Assembly: GCF_917563925.1 (NCBI RefSeq)
Contig: NZ_CAKJTJ010000001.1
Location: forward strand, 124,001-188,000
Direction: 5' to 3'
Origin: Sutcliffiella rhizosphaerae
Lineage (GTDB): Bacteria; Bacillota; Bacilli; Bacillales; Bacillaceae_I
DNA: 64,000 nucleotides
Shown here: one piece after another, positions 1 through 11,609 of the stretch
How the letters are laid out: each line of letters begins with the position of its first letter
Numbering within the stretch: the stretch's first letter is position 1
Translations under genes and position numbers: made by a program
The notes under the pieces: model-generated
The model's database searches: none
The model's input: the letters and a program-made list of their open reading frames with translations, nothing else
Told to the model about the DNA's origin: nothing

Positions 1-1062
1 TACAGTAAACATCAATATCATAACAGCAACTGTTACTATCATAGCGATCAATAATGATAACCCCATTCCTGCAATATCATCTGTTGCCAAAAAGAAGCTT
101 ACAATAACTGCTCCAAGGCCGAGTATTCCCAGAATCCCTCCTGGGACAAAGAGCTCTAGGACAATTAGAACCACTCCAATGACAAATAAGATAATAGATT
201 CCATACCTGCAAGTCCAGCAACTAAATGTCCATAGAAGAACAATAGTAACGCACTTATTCCCATCGCTCCAGGGATTCCAAAACCAGGTGAGTACAATTC
301 AAGTACGAGTCCTAGCGAGCCAATAGATAAAAGGATAGGTACTACTACCGGATCAGTCAAAAAGCGAGCGATTTTTTCGGCAAAGGATACCTCTGACGTT
401 ACAACTTGTGCATCCTCAAAGCCTATTTGACTTAAAAGGTCATCAAGATTGTTAACCGTTCCTTCTGAGTAGCCAACTTCTAAAGCGTTATTAGGTCCTA
501 AAGTGACCAGCTTACCTCTTTCCGCGCCAACCTCTGGAAGGTCAATTTCCTTATCTGCCATGCCCATTGCATATTTAGGGTCGCGGCCATTTAATTCTGC
601 CGCATTTTTCATTTCATTTAACCAATAGGACTGAGATTTATCATCAGCAGCATTACCATCACCAGTTATGACAGCAGCTGCCCCCATGCTTGCACTTGGT
701 GTCATGTAGATCCTGTCTGCATATAAGGCTAAGTATGCACCTGCAGATAATGCCCTATTATTAACAAATGCTATCGTTTCAATGGTAGTACCTCGAAAGC
801 TATCAGCTATTTCACTGGCTGCATCAACGAGTCCACCTGGTGTGTTTATGTCAAACACAATTAGGTCTGCACCTTGCTTTTCAGCAGTATCAATGGAACG
901 ATTGATAAAAGCAAGCAATCCCTTTTCTACATTGCCTTTAATCGGAATCACATGGACCACTTTCTCTGCGCTACTAATCTGACCTGGAAATAATGGAAGA
1001 ACGGATAATACTAATGCAAGTAATATGGCACTAATATAACTAATACGAAGAACTTTTTTCAT
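1..1062 (-). CDS. yqeZ: NfeD family membrane-bound serine protease, ClpP class (partial)
   Basis: About 354 residues are visible; the C-terminal end lies beyond base 1. The N-terminus MKKVLRISYISAILLALVLS is a signal peptide or membrane anchor. A ClpP/SppA-type domain follows, with the nucleophile motif NRALSAGAY (Ser about residue 106) and a downstream Lys near residue 152 (WLNEMKNAAE). Several hydrophobic helices follow from about residue 250. This is the layout of the long NfeD proteins encoded beside the flotillin-like floA, which act in the membrane and are linked to lipid microdomains; floA would lie just off the window. The start ATG follows GGAGAGGAGGAC at good spacing. Family assignment is firm; the physiological substrate is unknown. 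Confidence 0.9.
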   Translation of the reverse strand, partial: MKKVLRISYISAILLALVLSVLPLFPGQISSAEKVVHVIPIKGNVEKGLLAFINRSIDTAEKQGADLIVFDINTPGGLVDAASEIADSFRGTTIETIAFVNNRALSAGAYLALYADRIYMTPSASMGAAAVITGDGNAADDKSQSYWLNEMKNAAELNGRDPKYAMGMADKEIDLPEVGAERGKLVTLGPNNALEVGYSEGTVNNLDDLLSQIGFEDAQVVTSEVSFAEKIARFLTDPVVVPILLSIGSLGLVLELYSPGFGIPGAMGISALLLFFYGHLVAGLAGMESIILFVIGVVLIVLELFVPGGILGILGLGAVIVSFFLATDDIAGMGLSLLIAMIVTVAVMILMFTV

Positions 1063-1220
1063 AATGTCCTCCTCTCCAAAAAACTATTCATATTTTCACC
1101 TTATTCACTTGTTAATACGCACAGAAGTTTTCTAGGTTTCAAAAATTAGTGATTATTTTTTTAAAATGTGGCAATCAGGTGAACAAAGGAGAAAATGGTA
1201 AAATTTATGTAGAAGTCTTT

Positions 1221-1260
1221 AAAAATGGCACCTTACAAAGGTAAGGTGCCATTTTTGGTT
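1221..1260 (-). terminator. Rho-independent terminator after yqeY
   Basis: A perfect inverted repeat of AAAAATGGCACCTTAC with a 4-nt loop. The A/T-rich ends of the stem supply the U-tract on the minus strand. It separates yqeY from yqeZ. Confidence 0.85.
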
Positions 1261-1261
1261 T

Positions 1262-1705
1262 TTATGAAAGATGTTGTTGTACAAGTTTGTTCACAAGGCT
1301 TCCGTCTGCTTTGCCCTTAACTTTAGGCATAAGCGCACCCATTACTTTACCCATATCCGCTTTGGAAGTCGCATTTACATCCGCAATTATTTGGCGAATT
1401 ATTGTTGCAAGTTCTTCTTCAGATAATTGTACAGGCATATAATGTTCGACTATGACAATTTCACCTTGTAATTTATGAACCAAGTCTTCACGACCGGCTT
1501 TATCAAATTCTTGGAGGGAGTCTTTACGTTGCTTTAATTCACGAGACAATACGGTAAGTTCTTCCTCTTCAGATAAGTCTCTGCCGTGCTTAATCGACTC
1601 GTTTTGAATCGAAGACTTTACCATTCGGAGTACGGAAAGCTTCTCTTTGTCCTTATCCTTCATTGCTTGCTTGATATCGGTATTTAAACGTTCGAGAAGA
1701 CTCAT
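1262..1705 (-). CDS. yqeY: GatB/YqeY domain-containing protein
   Basis: A 147-aa protein starting [20 protein letters not shown], typical of the YqeY family and related to the tRNA-binding C-terminal domain of GatB amidotransferase subunits. Conserved family stretches such as [12 protein letters not shown] and [14 protein letters not shown] are visible, and the C-terminal part carries the usual [16 protein letters not shown] segment. Length is normal for the family. It lies 14 bp downstream of rpsU and shares its promoter, as in other Bacillus. The exact biochemical role is unsettled; a tRNA- or amidotransferase-linked function is inferred from the domain only. Confidence 0.93.
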   Translation of the reverse strand: MSLLERLNTDIKQAMKDKDKEKLSVLRMVKSSIQNESIKHGRDLSEEEELTVLSRELKQRKDSLQEFDKAGREDLVHKLQGEIVIVEHYMPVQLSEEELATIIRQIIADVNATSKADMGKVMGALMPKVKGKADGSLVNKLVQQHLS

Positions 1706-1719
1706 TCTTACACCCTCTT

Positions 1720-1893
1720 TTAGAATTTACGCTTTCTAGCAGCTTCGGACTTCTTCTTGCGTCTTACGCTTGGCTTTTCATAAAATTCACGCTTTCTTGC
1801 TTCTTGCAACGTACCAGTTTTTGAAACTGAACGTTTAAAACGGCGAAGAGCATCTTCAAGCGATTCGTTTTTACGAACAACTGTTTTTGACAT
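1720..1893 (-). CDS. rpsU: 30S ribosomal protein S21
   Basis: A 57-aa basic protein, [20 protein letters not shown] at the N-terminus and [12 protein letters not shown] at the C-terminus, the normal Bacillus S21. It is a small-subunit protein near the 16S 3' end. An open frame continues upstream to 1965, but the chosen ATG at 1893 follows a strong GGAGGGAGGGAA ribosome binding site and matches S21 starts elsewhere. First gene of an rpsU-yqeY unit. Confidence 0.97.
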   Translation of the reverse strand: MSKTVVRKNESLEDALRRFKRSVSKTGTLQEARKREFYEKPSVRRKKKSEAARKRKF

Positions 1894-1986
1894 TCTAAAT
1901 TCCCTCCCTCCAGAACAACCACTAACATTTTCAGAAAAACATGAACTATAAATACAAAAAAGCATGTATAGAACATGTACCTACCA

Positions 1987-2015
1987 ATTATAATATATTC
2001 ACTTTTCCTGGTCAA
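1987..2015 (-). promoter_or_regulatory. SigA-type promoter of rpsU-yqeY
   Basis: On the minus strand TTGACC (2015-2010) and a perfect TATAAT (1992-1987) are separated by 17 bp, about 95 bp upstream of the rpsU start. Near-consensus vegetative promoter, inferred from sequence only. Confidence 0.8.
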
Positions 2016-2039
2016 CAAATTATCAAGAAATGCTTGTAG

Positions 2040-2603
2040 TTAACTATTATCTTGATATAGATTTATTAGCTTCGACTTATCATTGGCAATAAAGTACTGA
2101 GATCTTCCCATATAGAGGGGGATTGATAGCTTATCCAAATCCGGTAATCCATCTTTCCTAAAGAGGCCTTCATCCTTATAAAAGCCTGTCATCTCCCCGA
2201 CAAACCAATCATGATCACCATATGTCTGTTTGTCCATAACTTTACATTCATATGCAATATAAGCTTCTTTCAAAATTGGAGCTTGAATGGTTTTACCCTG
2301 CTCGTATTGTATATTAAGGCTTTCAAATTTATTATGTACTTTCCCAGTAATTGTTCCAGATGTTTGATTATAGTGAGCATAATCTTTTCCAACAAAGTTA
2401 ATAGCAAACTCACCAGAGTTACGTATCAAGTGATGAGAAAATCGTTCCTTAGCAATTGCTACACCGTAAATTGGCGGCTCAAATGAAATGTAAGTATGCC
2501 ATCCAGCAGCCATGATGTTTTGTTGGCCATTCCAAGAAGCAGTAACGAGTGCCACCATCCCAGGGTAACTGTGCATCACTGTTTTATCTGTCCATTCTCT
2601 CAT
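2040..2603 (-). CDS. Flavin reductase family protein (FMN-binding)
   Basis: A 187-aa protein of the flavin reductase-like / DIM6-NTAB split-barrel family. Visible hallmarks are the N-terminal SYPGMVALVTASWNGQQNIMA segment, then SFEPPIYGVAIAKERFSHHLI, the stretch that contacts FMN in this family, and GEFAINFVGKDY. Such proteins bind FMN and reduce flavins with NAD(P)H or act on flavin-linked substrates; the actual substrate cannot be told. It stands alone, divergent from yqeW, with no obvious operon partners. The ATG follows an AGAAGGGAA-type ribosome binding site. Confidence 0.85.
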   Translation of the reverse strand: MREWTDKTVMHSYPGMVALVTASWNGQQNIMAAGWHTYISFEPPIYGVAIAKERFSHHLIRNSGEFAINFVGKDYAHYNQTSGTITGKVHNKFESLNIQYEQGKTIQAPILKEAYIAYECKVMDKQTYGDHDWFVGEMTGFYKDEGLFRKDGLPDLDKLSIPLYMGRSQYFIANDKSKLINLYQDNS

Positions 2604-2663
2604 TTCCCTTCTCCTTTCTTGTCATTCTTGTCCACTTCCTGCCATATATTTAGTAAGGAGGTG

Positions 2664-3590
2664 ATGGATTTGTTTTCTATTATAACTCTAATGGCGATTT
2701 ACTTAGCGATATTTTTAATTGGTATGACTGTCATGAGATCTGGCCTTTTACAGCTCTCAGAGGATCGAACAAAAAATTTCATAACAAAATTTACAGACTA
2801 TCCATGGAAAGGTTTACTTATTGGCATAATAATTACCGGGCTCTTGCAAAGCAGTTCTGCGGTAATGGTAATTACAGTTGGGCTTGTGGCAGCTGGCTAC
2901 CTCAGTTTTTACCAAAGCATCGGTATCATGCTTGGAAGTAATATTGGATCGACGTTTATTACAGAACTTATTACGATAGATATTACACCATTTATATTTC
3001 CAATATTGATACTTGGATTTATCCTATTGTTCTCTAAACGAAAGTTACCTTTTAGTTTTGGCTCCACAATGTTCGGGTTAGGATGTTTGTTCGTGGCAAT
3101 GAATGGTTTTGAATCATTGGCAGCACCTTTATCAACTTTCCCAAAAGTGCAGGAATTCCTAACACTGACGAATGAACACCACTTGTTTGGCGTAGGTATT
3201 GGAACATTATTAACTGCAATTATCCAGTCAAGCTCTGCTACAACAGGAATAAGCATGAGTTTTTTGTCTCATGATTTATTGTCGCTCCAAGCAGGTATAG
3301 CCATAATGTTAGGGGCTAATATTGGAACATGTGTAACGGGTTACCTTGCAAGTATTGGATCTATAAAAGAGGCTAAGCTAACCGCATTTGCTCATATTTG
3401 GTTAAATGTAATCGGAGTAACTCTGTTTTTCCCTTTAATTCCTTTTTTAAGTAGATTTGTGGAGTTGTTAGCATCAAGTGCAGATGTTCAACTAGCGCAT
3501 TCCAGCTTGATATTTAACATTATATGTTCAGTGTTGGCATTGCCATTTGCTAAACAGTTTGCAAAGTTTGTCGAGAGGATTCATGGGTGA
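2664..3590 (+). CDS. yqeW: Na/Pi cotransporter family protein
   Basis: About 308 residues with roughly eight hydrophobic helices. The two internal repeats of the NptA/PNaS family are clear: GLLQSSSAVMVITVGL near residue 55 and AIIQSSSATTGISMS near residue 190, each followed by a GSNIGS/GANIGT motif. The QSSSA motifs line the sodium/phosphate site in the family. The PhoU-like C-terminal domain of longer relatives is absent, as in B. subtilis YqeW. The open frame extends upstream to 2496 but TAAGGAGGTGAT (2654-2665) places initiation here. That Shine-Dalgarno overlaps the ATG at 2664, so the in-frame TTG at 2670 is a real alternative start. Confidence 0.88.
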   Translation: MDLFSIITLMAIYLAIFLIGMTVMRSGLLQLSEDRTKNFITKFTDYPWKGLLIGIIITGLLQSSSAVMVITVGLVAAGYLSFYQSIGIMLGSNIGSTFITELITIDITPFIFPILILGFILLFSKRKLPFSFGSTMFGLGCLFVAMNGFESLAAPLSTFPKVQEFLTLTNEHHLFGVGIGTLLTAIIQSSSATTGISMSFLSHDLLSLQAGIAIMLGANIGTCVTGYLASIGSIKEAKLTAFAHIWLNVIGVTLFFPLIPFLSRFVELLASSADVQLAHSSLIFNIICSVLALPFAKQFAKFVERIHG

Positions 3591-3669
3591 AGTTGGGGTT
3601 GTGCTAAGGGTAAAGATTCATGTGATTATGGGTTGCAGGCGTTTGGCGTGGCATGTCGAATCTTGTAGT

Positions 3670-3703
3670 TTCGTCGATATTTGGGTCGTATTCGTCGATA
3701 TTT
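3670..3703 (+). repeat. Short direct repeat TTCGTCGATATTT
   Basis: The 13-mer occurs at 3670-3682 and 3691-3703, 21 bp apart, in the 276-bp gap between the convergent yqeW and deoC. No coding potential is convincing there, and no other signal was seen apart from the deoC terminator. Confidence 0.5.
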
Positions 3704-3761
3704 TTCACAGAAACTACCGGGTTTTTGTCATAAAGTATTACGATAACACTGCCGATATACC

Positions 3762-3797
3762 AAAAAATGCACCACCTTTTGAAAAAGGAAGTGCATT
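3762..3797 (-). terminator. Terminator downstream of deoC
   Basis: On the minus strand AATGCAC-CCTTTT pairs with AAAGG-GTGCATT and is followed by a T-run. Because yqeW is convergent, the hairpin may stop transcription from both sides. Confidence 0.7.
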
Positions 3798-3866
3798 AAG
3801 TGTATGTTTTTTAGATAAAATAGCGCAGTAAGAAGGAGACCCAAACTTACCATTATCCAAAATTAA

Positions 3867-4538
3867 TTAATAGTCGCTATCTGCAGTTAAACCTTTTACA
3901 ATGGCGATCCCAGAGCTTGCGCCGATACGTGTAGCGCCAGCTTCGATCATTTCTTGTGCACCTTTCGCATCACGGACACCACCAGATGCTTTAACGCCAA
4001 TTTCTGGCCCTACTGTTTTTCTCATAAGTGCGATGTCTGCAACTGTCGCCCCACCTGTAGAGAATCCTGTGGACGTTTTTACAAAATCAGCACCAGCATT
4101 TACAGCCAAACGACACGCCTTTTCTTTTTCTTCGTTATTTAAAAGTGACGTTTCAATGATTACTTTTGTAAGAGCTCGTCCCTTCGCAGCTTCTACTACT
4201 GCACGAATGTCTCTTTCCACTAGCTCATCGTCACCGTCTTTTAAAGCTCCAATATTAATAACCATGTCCACTTCTGTGGCACCGTTTTCAATTGCATTTG
4301 TAGTTTCAAATGCTTTAACTTCTGGTGTGGTAGCTCCTAATGGAAACCCAATTACTGTGCAAACCTTTACATTGCTTCCTGCTAAAAGCTCTGCGGATTT
4401 TTTTACCCATGTAGGATTAACGCATACTGATGCGAAATTGTATTCTCTTGCTTCTTGGCAAAGTACTTCAACTTGTTCTTTCGTTGTTTCTGCTTTTAAT
4501 AATGTATGATCAATCATTTCTCCAATGTTTGTATGCAT
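3867..4538 (-). CDS. deoC: Deoxyribose-phosphate aldolase
   Basis: 223 residues, [19 protein letters not shown] at the start. DeoC cleaves 2-deoxyribose 5-phosphate to acetaldehyde and glyceraldehyde 3-phosphate in deoxynucleoside catabolism. Class I aldolase features are visible: the [12 protein letters not shown] strand, and FVKTSTGF with the Schiff-base Lys near residue 150, followed by [11 protein letters not shown] with the second conserved Lys. The longer frame to 4685 is unlikely, as AAAGGAG sits just before this ATG. Here deoC is monocistronic, with terminators on both sides, and not in a dra-nupC-pdp operon. A palindrome lies in its leader (4561-4575). Confidence 0.95.
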   Translation of the reverse strand: MHTNIGEMIDHTLLKAETTKEQVEVLCQEAREYNFASVCVNPTWVKKSAELLAGSNVKVCTVIGFPLGATTPEVKAFETTNAIENGATEVDMVINIGALKDGDDELVERDIRAVVEAAKGRALTKVIIETSLLNNEEKEKACRLAVNAGADFVKTSTGFSTGGATVADIALMRKTVGPEIGVKASGGVRDAKGAQEMIEAGATRIGASSGIAIVKGLTADSDY

Positions 4539-4560
4539 GATAGATACTCCTTTCAAGTTA

Positions 4561-4575
4561 AGAGGTCTGACCTCT
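4561..4575 (-). promoter_or_regulatory. Candidate operator palindrome in the deoC leader
   Basis: AGAGGTC-T-GACCTCT is a perfect 7-bp inverted repeat with a 1-bp centre, 22 bp upstream of the deoC start. The GGTCNGACC core resembles operators of FadR-subfamily GntR regulators. The regulator is unknown and the assignment is inference. Confidence 0.4.
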
Positions 4576-4642
4576 AACATCATATCATGTTTATTTCTCT
4601 TTGGCGAGAATAATATTAGTATTTCCTGCAAGTTTTTTTCCA

Positions 4643-4680
4643 CGACAAAAAAGTGATTCCAGATAAATGGAACCACTTTC
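4643..4680 (-). terminator. Terminator after mtaB
   Basis: Minus-strand stem AAAGTGGTTCCA / TGGAATCACTTT with a short loop, followed by a T-run. It closes the heat-shock and downstream modification-gene cluster before deoC. Confidence 0.8.
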
Positions 4681-4689
4681 CGCAAATTC

Positions 4690-6054
4690 CTATGAACTTA
4701 AACGTACATTCGATTCTTCAATCTGTGGAGAATCTGAAAGGACACGAACAAACTGACCTTCATTATAAGGGTAGCCTGCTTTTGTAATTTTTACTTTAAC
4801 TAGCTTACCTACCATTTCTTCCGTTGCTGGAAAAACAACTTTTAGATAGTTATCCGTATAGCCAACATATAAGCCTTGGTCAGGGTTTTCTTTGAAAATT
4901 TCTTCTGGGATGACTTCCAATACTTCTTCTTCAAAGCGAGATGCATATTCTTTGGCAAGCTGATCAGAAAGTGCAATCAGACGGTGAACACGTTCATTTT
5001 TCACATCTTCATCGACTTGGTCATCCATTCTGGCAGCTGGCGTACCTGTACGTTTAGAGTATGGAAAAACATGTAGTTCGGAAAACTTATGATTTTTAAT
5101 GAAGTTATATGTTTCCAAAAACTCTTCTTCTGTTTCCCCAGGAAAACCGACGATAACATCCGAAGTAATGGCAAGACCCGGAAGAGCTTCTTTTAAGCGC
5201 TCTAGGCGTTCAGCAAAAAACTCCATCGTGTATTTACGACGCATTCTTTTAAGAACTGTGTTGGAAGCGGATTGAATTGGAATGTGCAAGTGACGTACTA
5301 TTTTTTCAGAATTGTTTAGTACTTCAATAACCTCATCGGTTATTTGACTTGCTTCAATCGATGAAATACGGATACGCTTTAATCCGTTCACTTTTTCATC
5401 CAACTCACGCAACAACATTGCAAAATTGTAGTCTTTCATATCTTCGCCATACCCGCCTGTGTGGATACCCGTTAAAACGATTTCCTTATAGCCGGCATCA
5501 ACAAGCTGTTGTGCTTGGGTAACAACTTCCTTTGGATCACGAGAGCGCATTAAGCCACGTGCCCATGGAATGATACAAAAAGTACAGAAGTTATTGCAAC
5601 CTTCTTGAATTTTCAAAGATGCTCGTGTGCGATCAGTAAATGCTGGAACATCCAATTCCTCGTATACACGTGCTTTCATTATGTTTCCTACACCATTAAT
5701 CGGTTGGCGTTCTTGTTTGAATTGTTCAATATAATCTAGCATTTTTACACGATCTTGTGTACCTACGACAATATCTACACCAGGTATTGCCATGATTTCT
5801 GCTGGAGAAGTTTGTGCATAACATCCTGTAACACATATTACTGCGTTGGGATTTTTTCTGATAGCTCGACGAATGACCTGACGGCTCTTCTTATCTCCAG
5901 TATTTGTAACGGTACATGTATTGATGACATATACATCAGACGTACCTTCAAATTCAGTACGCTCATAGTTATTTGCTTTGAAAAGCTGCCAAATTGCTTC
6001 TGTTTCATAATGGTTAACTTTACACCCTAGTGTGTGAAAGGCAACTGTTGGCAT
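4690..6054 (-). CDS. mtaB: tRNA (N6-threonylcarbamoyladenosine(37)-C2)-methylthiotransferase MtaB
   Basis: 454 residues. MtaB is a radical-SAM enzyme that adds a methylthio group to t6A37 of tRNAs reading ANN codons. Domains in order: an N-terminal UPF0004 domain with [12 protein letters not shown], then VINTCTV and VTGCYAQ supplying the three auxiliary-cluster cysteines; the radical-SAM motif [11 protein letters not shown] near residue 155; and a C-terminal TRAM domain from about residue 370. The GTG at 6063 overlaps the GAGGTGG ribosome binding site, so the ATG at 6054 is preferred. It follows rsmE closely, the yqeV position of B. subtilis. Confidence 0.95.
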   Translation of the reverse strand: MPTVAFHTLGCKVNHYETEAIWQLFKANNYERTEFEGTSDVYVINTCTVTNTGDKKSRQVIRRAIRKNPNAVICVTGCYAQTSPAEIMAIPGVDIVVGTQDRVKMLDYIEQFKQERQPINGVGNIMKARVYEELDVPAFTDRTRASLKIQEGCNNFCTFCIIPWARGLMRSRDPKEVVTQAQQLVDAGYKEIVLTGIHTGGYGEDMKDYNFAMLLRELDEKVNGLKRIRISSIEASQITDEVIEVLNNSEKIVRHLHIPIQSASNTVLKRMRRKYTMEFFAERLERLKEALPGLAITSDVIVGFPGETEEEFLETYNFIKNHKFSELHVFPYSKRTGTPAARMDDQVDEDVKNERVHRLIALSDQLAKEYASRFEEEVLEVIPEEIFKENPDQGLYVGYTDNYLKVVFPATEEMVGKLVKVKITKAGYPYNEGQFVRVLSDSPQIEESNVRLSS

Positions 6055-6064
6055 GTTTTCCACC

Positions 6065-6817
6065 TCACATTAATTCTAAATGATAGGATATGGCTGCAAG
6101 CGTAAATAGCGGGGCCGTTTCCGTTCTTAAAATTCTCGGTCCAAGTGCACAGCAGATGAATCCATATTCCTTTAGTTTTTCAATCTCTTTTTCACTTAGT
6201 CCACCCTCTGGGCCAAAAATACAAAGCAGGGATTCACCATGCTTTAATTTTTGAAGGGTGTGAGCAAAAGCTGCTTTTTCACCGTCTTTTGCACTTTCTT
6301 CATAAGCGACGATTTTATGGTCATATGACCTGCTTTTTTCTAACAATTGAGAAAAGCTTGCAGGTTCAGATACGTTAGGAACAACGGTACGATGGGATTG
6401 CTCTGCAGCTTCTTTCGCAATCTTATTCCATCGCTCCGCTTTCTTTTTACCTTTTTTTTCATCTAGCTTCACAATGGAACGAGCAGCATTAAAAGGGATA
6501 AATGACTCTGCTCCAAGCTCTGTCCCTTTTTGAATCACAAGTTCCAATTTATCCCCTTTAGGCAACCCGCTCCCAATCGTTACCCGAACCGGCATCTCGC
6601 TATTTGTCTCTATCCATTCTACAATATCAACAACTACCGATTCATTGGTAATTTCAACAATTTTACACTGTGCAGTTTTTTTTATTTCAGAAAAACTGCA
6701 CAAAAGGTCATCGCCTACATTCATCCTCATAACTCTAACGATATGATGTACATCTTCTCCTGTTATCGAAATAGAAGATTCATTTACTTGATCGTTTTTG
6801 ACAAAATAACGCTGCAC
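6065..6817 (-). CDS. rsmE: 16S rRNA (uracil(1498)-N3)-methyltransferase
   Basis: About 250 residues of a SPOUT-fold RsmE. ITGEDVHHIVRVMR is the N-terminal PUA-like part. SGLPKGDKLELVIQKGTELG, IFGPEGGLSEKEIE and LGPRILRTETAPL are the conserved SPOUT core that binds S-adenosylmethionine at the trefoil knot. Two GTG starts exist, 6826 just after the prmA stop and 6817. I chose 6817 because family members begin MQRYF, but neither has a strong ribosome binding site, and coupling to prmA translation is likely. Confidence 0.93.
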   Translation of the reverse strand: MQRYFVKNDQVNESSISITGEDVHHIVRVMRMNVGDDLLCSFSEIKKTAQCKIVEITNESVVVDIVEWIETNSEMPVRVTIGSGLPKGDKLELVIQKGTELGAESFIPFNAARSIVKLDEKKGKKKAERWNKIAKEAAEQSHRTVVPNVSEPASFSQLLEKSRSYDHKIVAYEESAKDGEKAAFAHTLQKLKHGESLLCIFGPEGGLSEKEIEKLKEYGFICCALGPRILRTETAPLFTLAAISYHLELM

Positions 6818-6828
6818 GACTATCACGC

Positions 6829-7773
6829 TCAGCTTTCTTCTTTTTTAGCGATGAAGGCAACCCAATCTTCCATCATCATTGTTTCCTCTATTTTAAAGCC
6901 AGACTTGATGAGAGCTTCTTTCACCACTTGTTTTTTCATGCTGATAATACCTGATGATATAAAGGTTCCACCGTTTTCTAGAACATGGTACACATCATCT
7001 GTAAACCTTACGATAACTTCTGCTAAAATATTGGCAACTACAACATTTACAGGGCCATCTACATTTTTCAAAAGATTATTTTGTTTTACTGTTACCTTTG
7101 GATGAACTTTATTTAACTTTATATTAAGCTTTGCAGACTCTACTGCCACTTCATCTAAATCAAGGGCAAGTACTTCTTCTGCTTCAAGTAAAGCCGCAGC
7201 AATGCTTAATACACCCGAACCAGTTCCTACATCAATAACTGTGTCATGAGGCTTTACTATTCGTTCAATTGCTTGAATACATAAAACGGTAGTAGGATGT
7301 GTTCCGGTTCCAAATGCCATTCCTGGATCTAGCTCAATAATTTTTTCGTCTGTATTTACAGGCTCGTAAGTTTCCCAAGTTGGTACTATTGTAAATTTTT
7401 CAGATATTTTTACTGGGTTGTAGTATTTTTTCCAGGCTGTCGCCCACTCTTCTTCGTTCACTTCACTAATAGAGATCTTGTTAAGTCCAAGGTCAATGTC
7501 ATAAACCAATAAATTATTTATGGCATCCTTGATTCCTTCGACTGTTTCCCCTAAAAAGCTGTTAACTGGAAGATATGCCTTCATGATGACTCCTTCTTCG
7601 GGATAGTCATCTGGATTGAGTTGGTATATCTCACCGAATTGATCTTCTCTTTCTTTTGTGAGTTCAAATGGATCTTCTATCACAACTCCACTGGCGCCAG
7701 CTTCATGAAGAATATTAGAAATAGGTTCTACCGCCTCGTTTGTTGTATGGATACTAATTTCTGACCATTTCAT
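6829..7773 (-). CDS. prmA: Ribosomal protein L11 methyltransferase
   Basis: 314 residues, beginning [20 protein letters not shown], followed by [13 protein letters not shown]. PrmA trimethylates L11. The N-terminal substrate domain is followed by a Rossmann methyltransferase core with [13 protein letters not shown] and [16 protein letters not shown] as the SAM-binding loop, then [10 protein letters not shown] containing the catalytic Asn-Ile-Leu. The ATG at 7773 is chosen over 7788 because family members start there and a GGAG lies about 9 bp upstream. It sits between dnaJ and rsmE as in B. subtilis. Confidence 0.95.
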   Translation of the reverse strand: MKWSEISIHTTNEAVEPISNILHEAGASGVVIEDPFELTKEREDQFGEIYQLNPDDYPEEGVIMKAYLPVNSFLGETVEGIKDAINNLLVYDIDLGLNKISISEVNEEEWATAWKKYYNPVKISEKFTIVPTWETYEPVNTDEKIIELDPGMAFGTGTHPTTVLCIQAIERIVKPHDTVIDVGTGSGVLSIAAALLEAEEVLALDLDEVAVESAKLNIKLNKVHPKVTVKQNNLLKNVDGPVNVVVANILAEVIVRFTDDVYHVLENGGTFISSGIISMKKQVVKEALIKSGFKIEETMMMEDWVAFIAKKEES

Positions 7774-7805
7774 ACATACCAACTCCAATCCTAATCGTGC
7801 TAATG

Positions 7806-8933
7806 TTATTCACCTTTTAATACACGTTTTACTCTTGCAAAAAAGCTATCTTCATTCTCATCAGGGGTTTGCCCACTGATATCTGCAAATTCTCGTATTA
7901 ATTGCTTCTGTTTTTCGGTTAATTTCGTTGGTGTTACGACACGAATTTTAATATGCTGATCTCCTTGTCCGTAACCTCGCACATTCGCAATTCCTTTACC
8001 CTTAAGACGGAAATTAGTACCAGTTTGAGTACCTGCGGGAACTTTCAATTTTACTTTCCCATGAAGGGTTGGCACTTCTACTTCATCTCCAAGTGCTGCC
8101 TGTGCAAAAGTAATTGGCATTTCACAGTATACATCATCGCCATCACGTTCAAAGAATTCATGACTCTTAACATGGAAAACGACATACAGGTCTCCAGCAG
8201 GTCCGCCATTGGTACCAGCTTCCCCTTTCCCTGCAACTCGTAATTGTTGCCCTTCATCCACGCCAGCTGGAATATTCACTTTGATTTTGTTTCGTTTCTT
8301 TATACGGCCATTCCCATTACAGGAGGAGCATTTATTCGGGATAAACTTGCCTGTTCCGTTACATTTTGAACAAGTTCTTCTATTGACGATTCTTCCAAAT
8401 GGTGTATTTTGTTCGACACTCTCTTGCCCTGTACCTCGGCAATGTGAACATGTCTCCACTTTTGTTCCAGGTTTTGCACCAGAGCCGTTACATGTGTCAC
8501 AGGACTCTTCGATAGGAATTTCAATCGTAGTTTCTTTTCCAAAGGCTGCATCTTCAAAAGAAAGCGTCATGGAATATTGTAAATCAGCGCCTTGTCTTGG
8601 TGCATTTGGATCACGACGTCTTCTGCCACCACCTTGACCGCCAAAAAATGTTTCAAAAATGTCTTCAAAGCCAAAGCCACCACCGAAGTCTCCGCCACCG
8701 CCAAAACCTTGATTAGGGTCGGTGTGACCAAATTGATCATAGTGAGCTTTTTTGTTATCATCACTTAATATCTCATAGGCTTCTTTTAACTCTTTAAATT
8801 TATCTGCCGCATTAGCCTCTTTATTAATGTCTGGATGGTATTGTTTGGATAGCTTGCGGTAAGCCTTTTTTATTTCATCTTTCGACGCGCTTTTACTGAC
8901 GCCAAGTACTTCATAGTAATCGCGTTTACTCAT
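7806..8933 (-). CDS. dnaJ: Chaperone protein DnaJ
   Basis: 375 residues of a type I J-protein. The J-domain (about 1-70) has the HPD motif in KQYHPDIN. A Gly/Phe-rich linker follows ([15 protein letters not shown]), then four CxxCxGxG zinc-binding repeats ([32 protein letters not shown]) and the C-terminal peptide-binding domains. It stimulates DnaK ATPase and hands over unfolded clients. A terminator-like hairpin separates it from dnaK, so it is partly uncoupled from the CIRCE operon. GGGAGTGGG precedes the ATG. Confidence 0.98.
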   Translation of the reverse strand: MSKRDYYEVLGVSKSASKDEIKKAYRKLSKQYHPDINKEANAADKFKELKEAYEILSDDNKKAHYDQFGHTDPNQGFGGGGDFGGGFGFEDIFETFFGGQGGGRRRRDPNAPRQGADLQYSMTLSFEDAAFGKETTIEIPIEESCDTCNGSGAKPGTKVETCSHCRGTGQESVEQNTPFGRIVNRRTCSKCNGTGKFIPNKCSSCNGNGRIKKRNKIKVNIPAGVDEGQQLRVAGKGEAGTNGGPAGDLYVVFHVKSHEFFERDGDDVYCEMPITFAQAALGDEVEVPTLHGKVKLKVPAGTQTGTNFRLKGKGIANVRGYGQGDQHIKIRVVTPTKLTEKQKQLIREFADISGQTPDENEDSFFARVKRVLKGE

Positions 8934-9032
8934 CTAATACCCACTCCCGTTTCATTTCACATAAAGGTTATTGTATCATTCTCATAGCAAAAAAAGCAAT
9001 AAAAGATAATTGCTATCTATCCATATTACACA

Positions 9033-9064
9033 AAAAGAAAGCCAAAGCCACGGCTTTGACTTTC
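9033..9064 (-). terminator. Terminator between dnaK and dnaJ
   Basis: Minus-strand stem GAAAGTCAAAGCC / GGCTTTGGCTTTC with a 2-3 nt loop and a TTTTTG tail. It would reduce read-through from the heat-shock genes into dnaJ. Confidence 0.8.
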
Positions 9065-9085
9065 TCGTTTTCATTTATCATAGTT

Positions 9086-10927
<1,842 letters not shown>

Positions 10928-10962
10928 TTAATTTTCCTCCTAGTGCATTATATGTAATGGTT

Positions 10963-11523
10963 TTATTGTTTTACTTTTACCATAGATGGTCTAATAACAC
11001 GATCTTTCAGTTTATAGCCCTTTTGGAACTCTTCTAATACCGTGTTTGATTCTGCATCCCCTTCATCTACTTGCATAACTGCTTGATGTAAGTGAGGATC
11101 AAATGATTGTCCGACAGACTCAATCGCTTCAAGACCTTCCGACTTTAAAGCTTCTACTAACTGACGGTGTACCATTTCCATTCCTTGTAGGAAAGATTGA
11201 ATCTTTTCATCATCAGAATCTACTTTGAGAGCACGTTCAAAGTTATCTAGGGCTGGAAGTATATCTGTTACAAGATTTTGTGCACGATATTTTTGTGCAG
11301 CTTCTTGATCAAGTCTCACGCGTCGACGGTAGTTGTCGAAGTCAGCCTGCAGGCGAAGGAGACGATTTTCAGACTCGTCTAATTTCGCTTCTAACTCTGC
11401 TGTTTTTTGATCCTCAGCAGAACCCTCTACCTTTTCAGTAGTTTCGTTTTCTTCTTGATTATCAATTACTTCTTCATTTATTTCTTCCGTTTCCACTGTT
11501 GCTTGTTCGTTCTCTTTTGCCAA
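10963..11523 (-). CDS. grpE: Nucleotide exchange factor GrpE
   Basis: 186 residues from a TTG start. GrpE releases ADP from DnaK. The N-terminus is a long acidic disordered/coiled-coil segment ([14 protein letters not shown]), followed by [10 protein letters not shown], the conserved helical signature, and a beta-wing ending in [16 protein letters not shown]. The frame is open upstream to 11607, but GGGAGGTGAAACC directly before TTG-GCA-AAA fits family starts (M-AKEN-like). Between hrcA and dnaK under CIRCE control. Confidence 0.96.
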   Translation of the reverse strand: MAKENEQATVETEEINEEVIDNQEENETTEKVEGSAEDQKTAELEAKLDESENRLLRLQADFDNYRRRVRLDQEAAQKYRAQNLVTDILPALDNFERALKVDSDDEKIQSFLQGMEMVHRQLVEALKSEGLEAIESVGQSFDPHLHQAVMQVDEGDAESNTVLEEFQKGYKLKDRVIRPSMVKVKQ

Positions 11524-11609
11524 TGGTTTCACCTCCCTTAAAGTATCTGTTCTTGATGTATTTGAGGATTGGGGCCCCCCATCCTTACCAATAATCAATA
11601 TTTCCAAGC

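Noticed and set aside
1764-2018. Minus-strand 84-codon frame overlapping rpsU
   Set aside because: Out of frame with rpsU, contains its promoter region; rpsU is certain.
3547-3831. Plus-strand frame overlapping the yqeW end
   Set aside because: No ribosome binding site, runs through a repeat and the deoC terminator.
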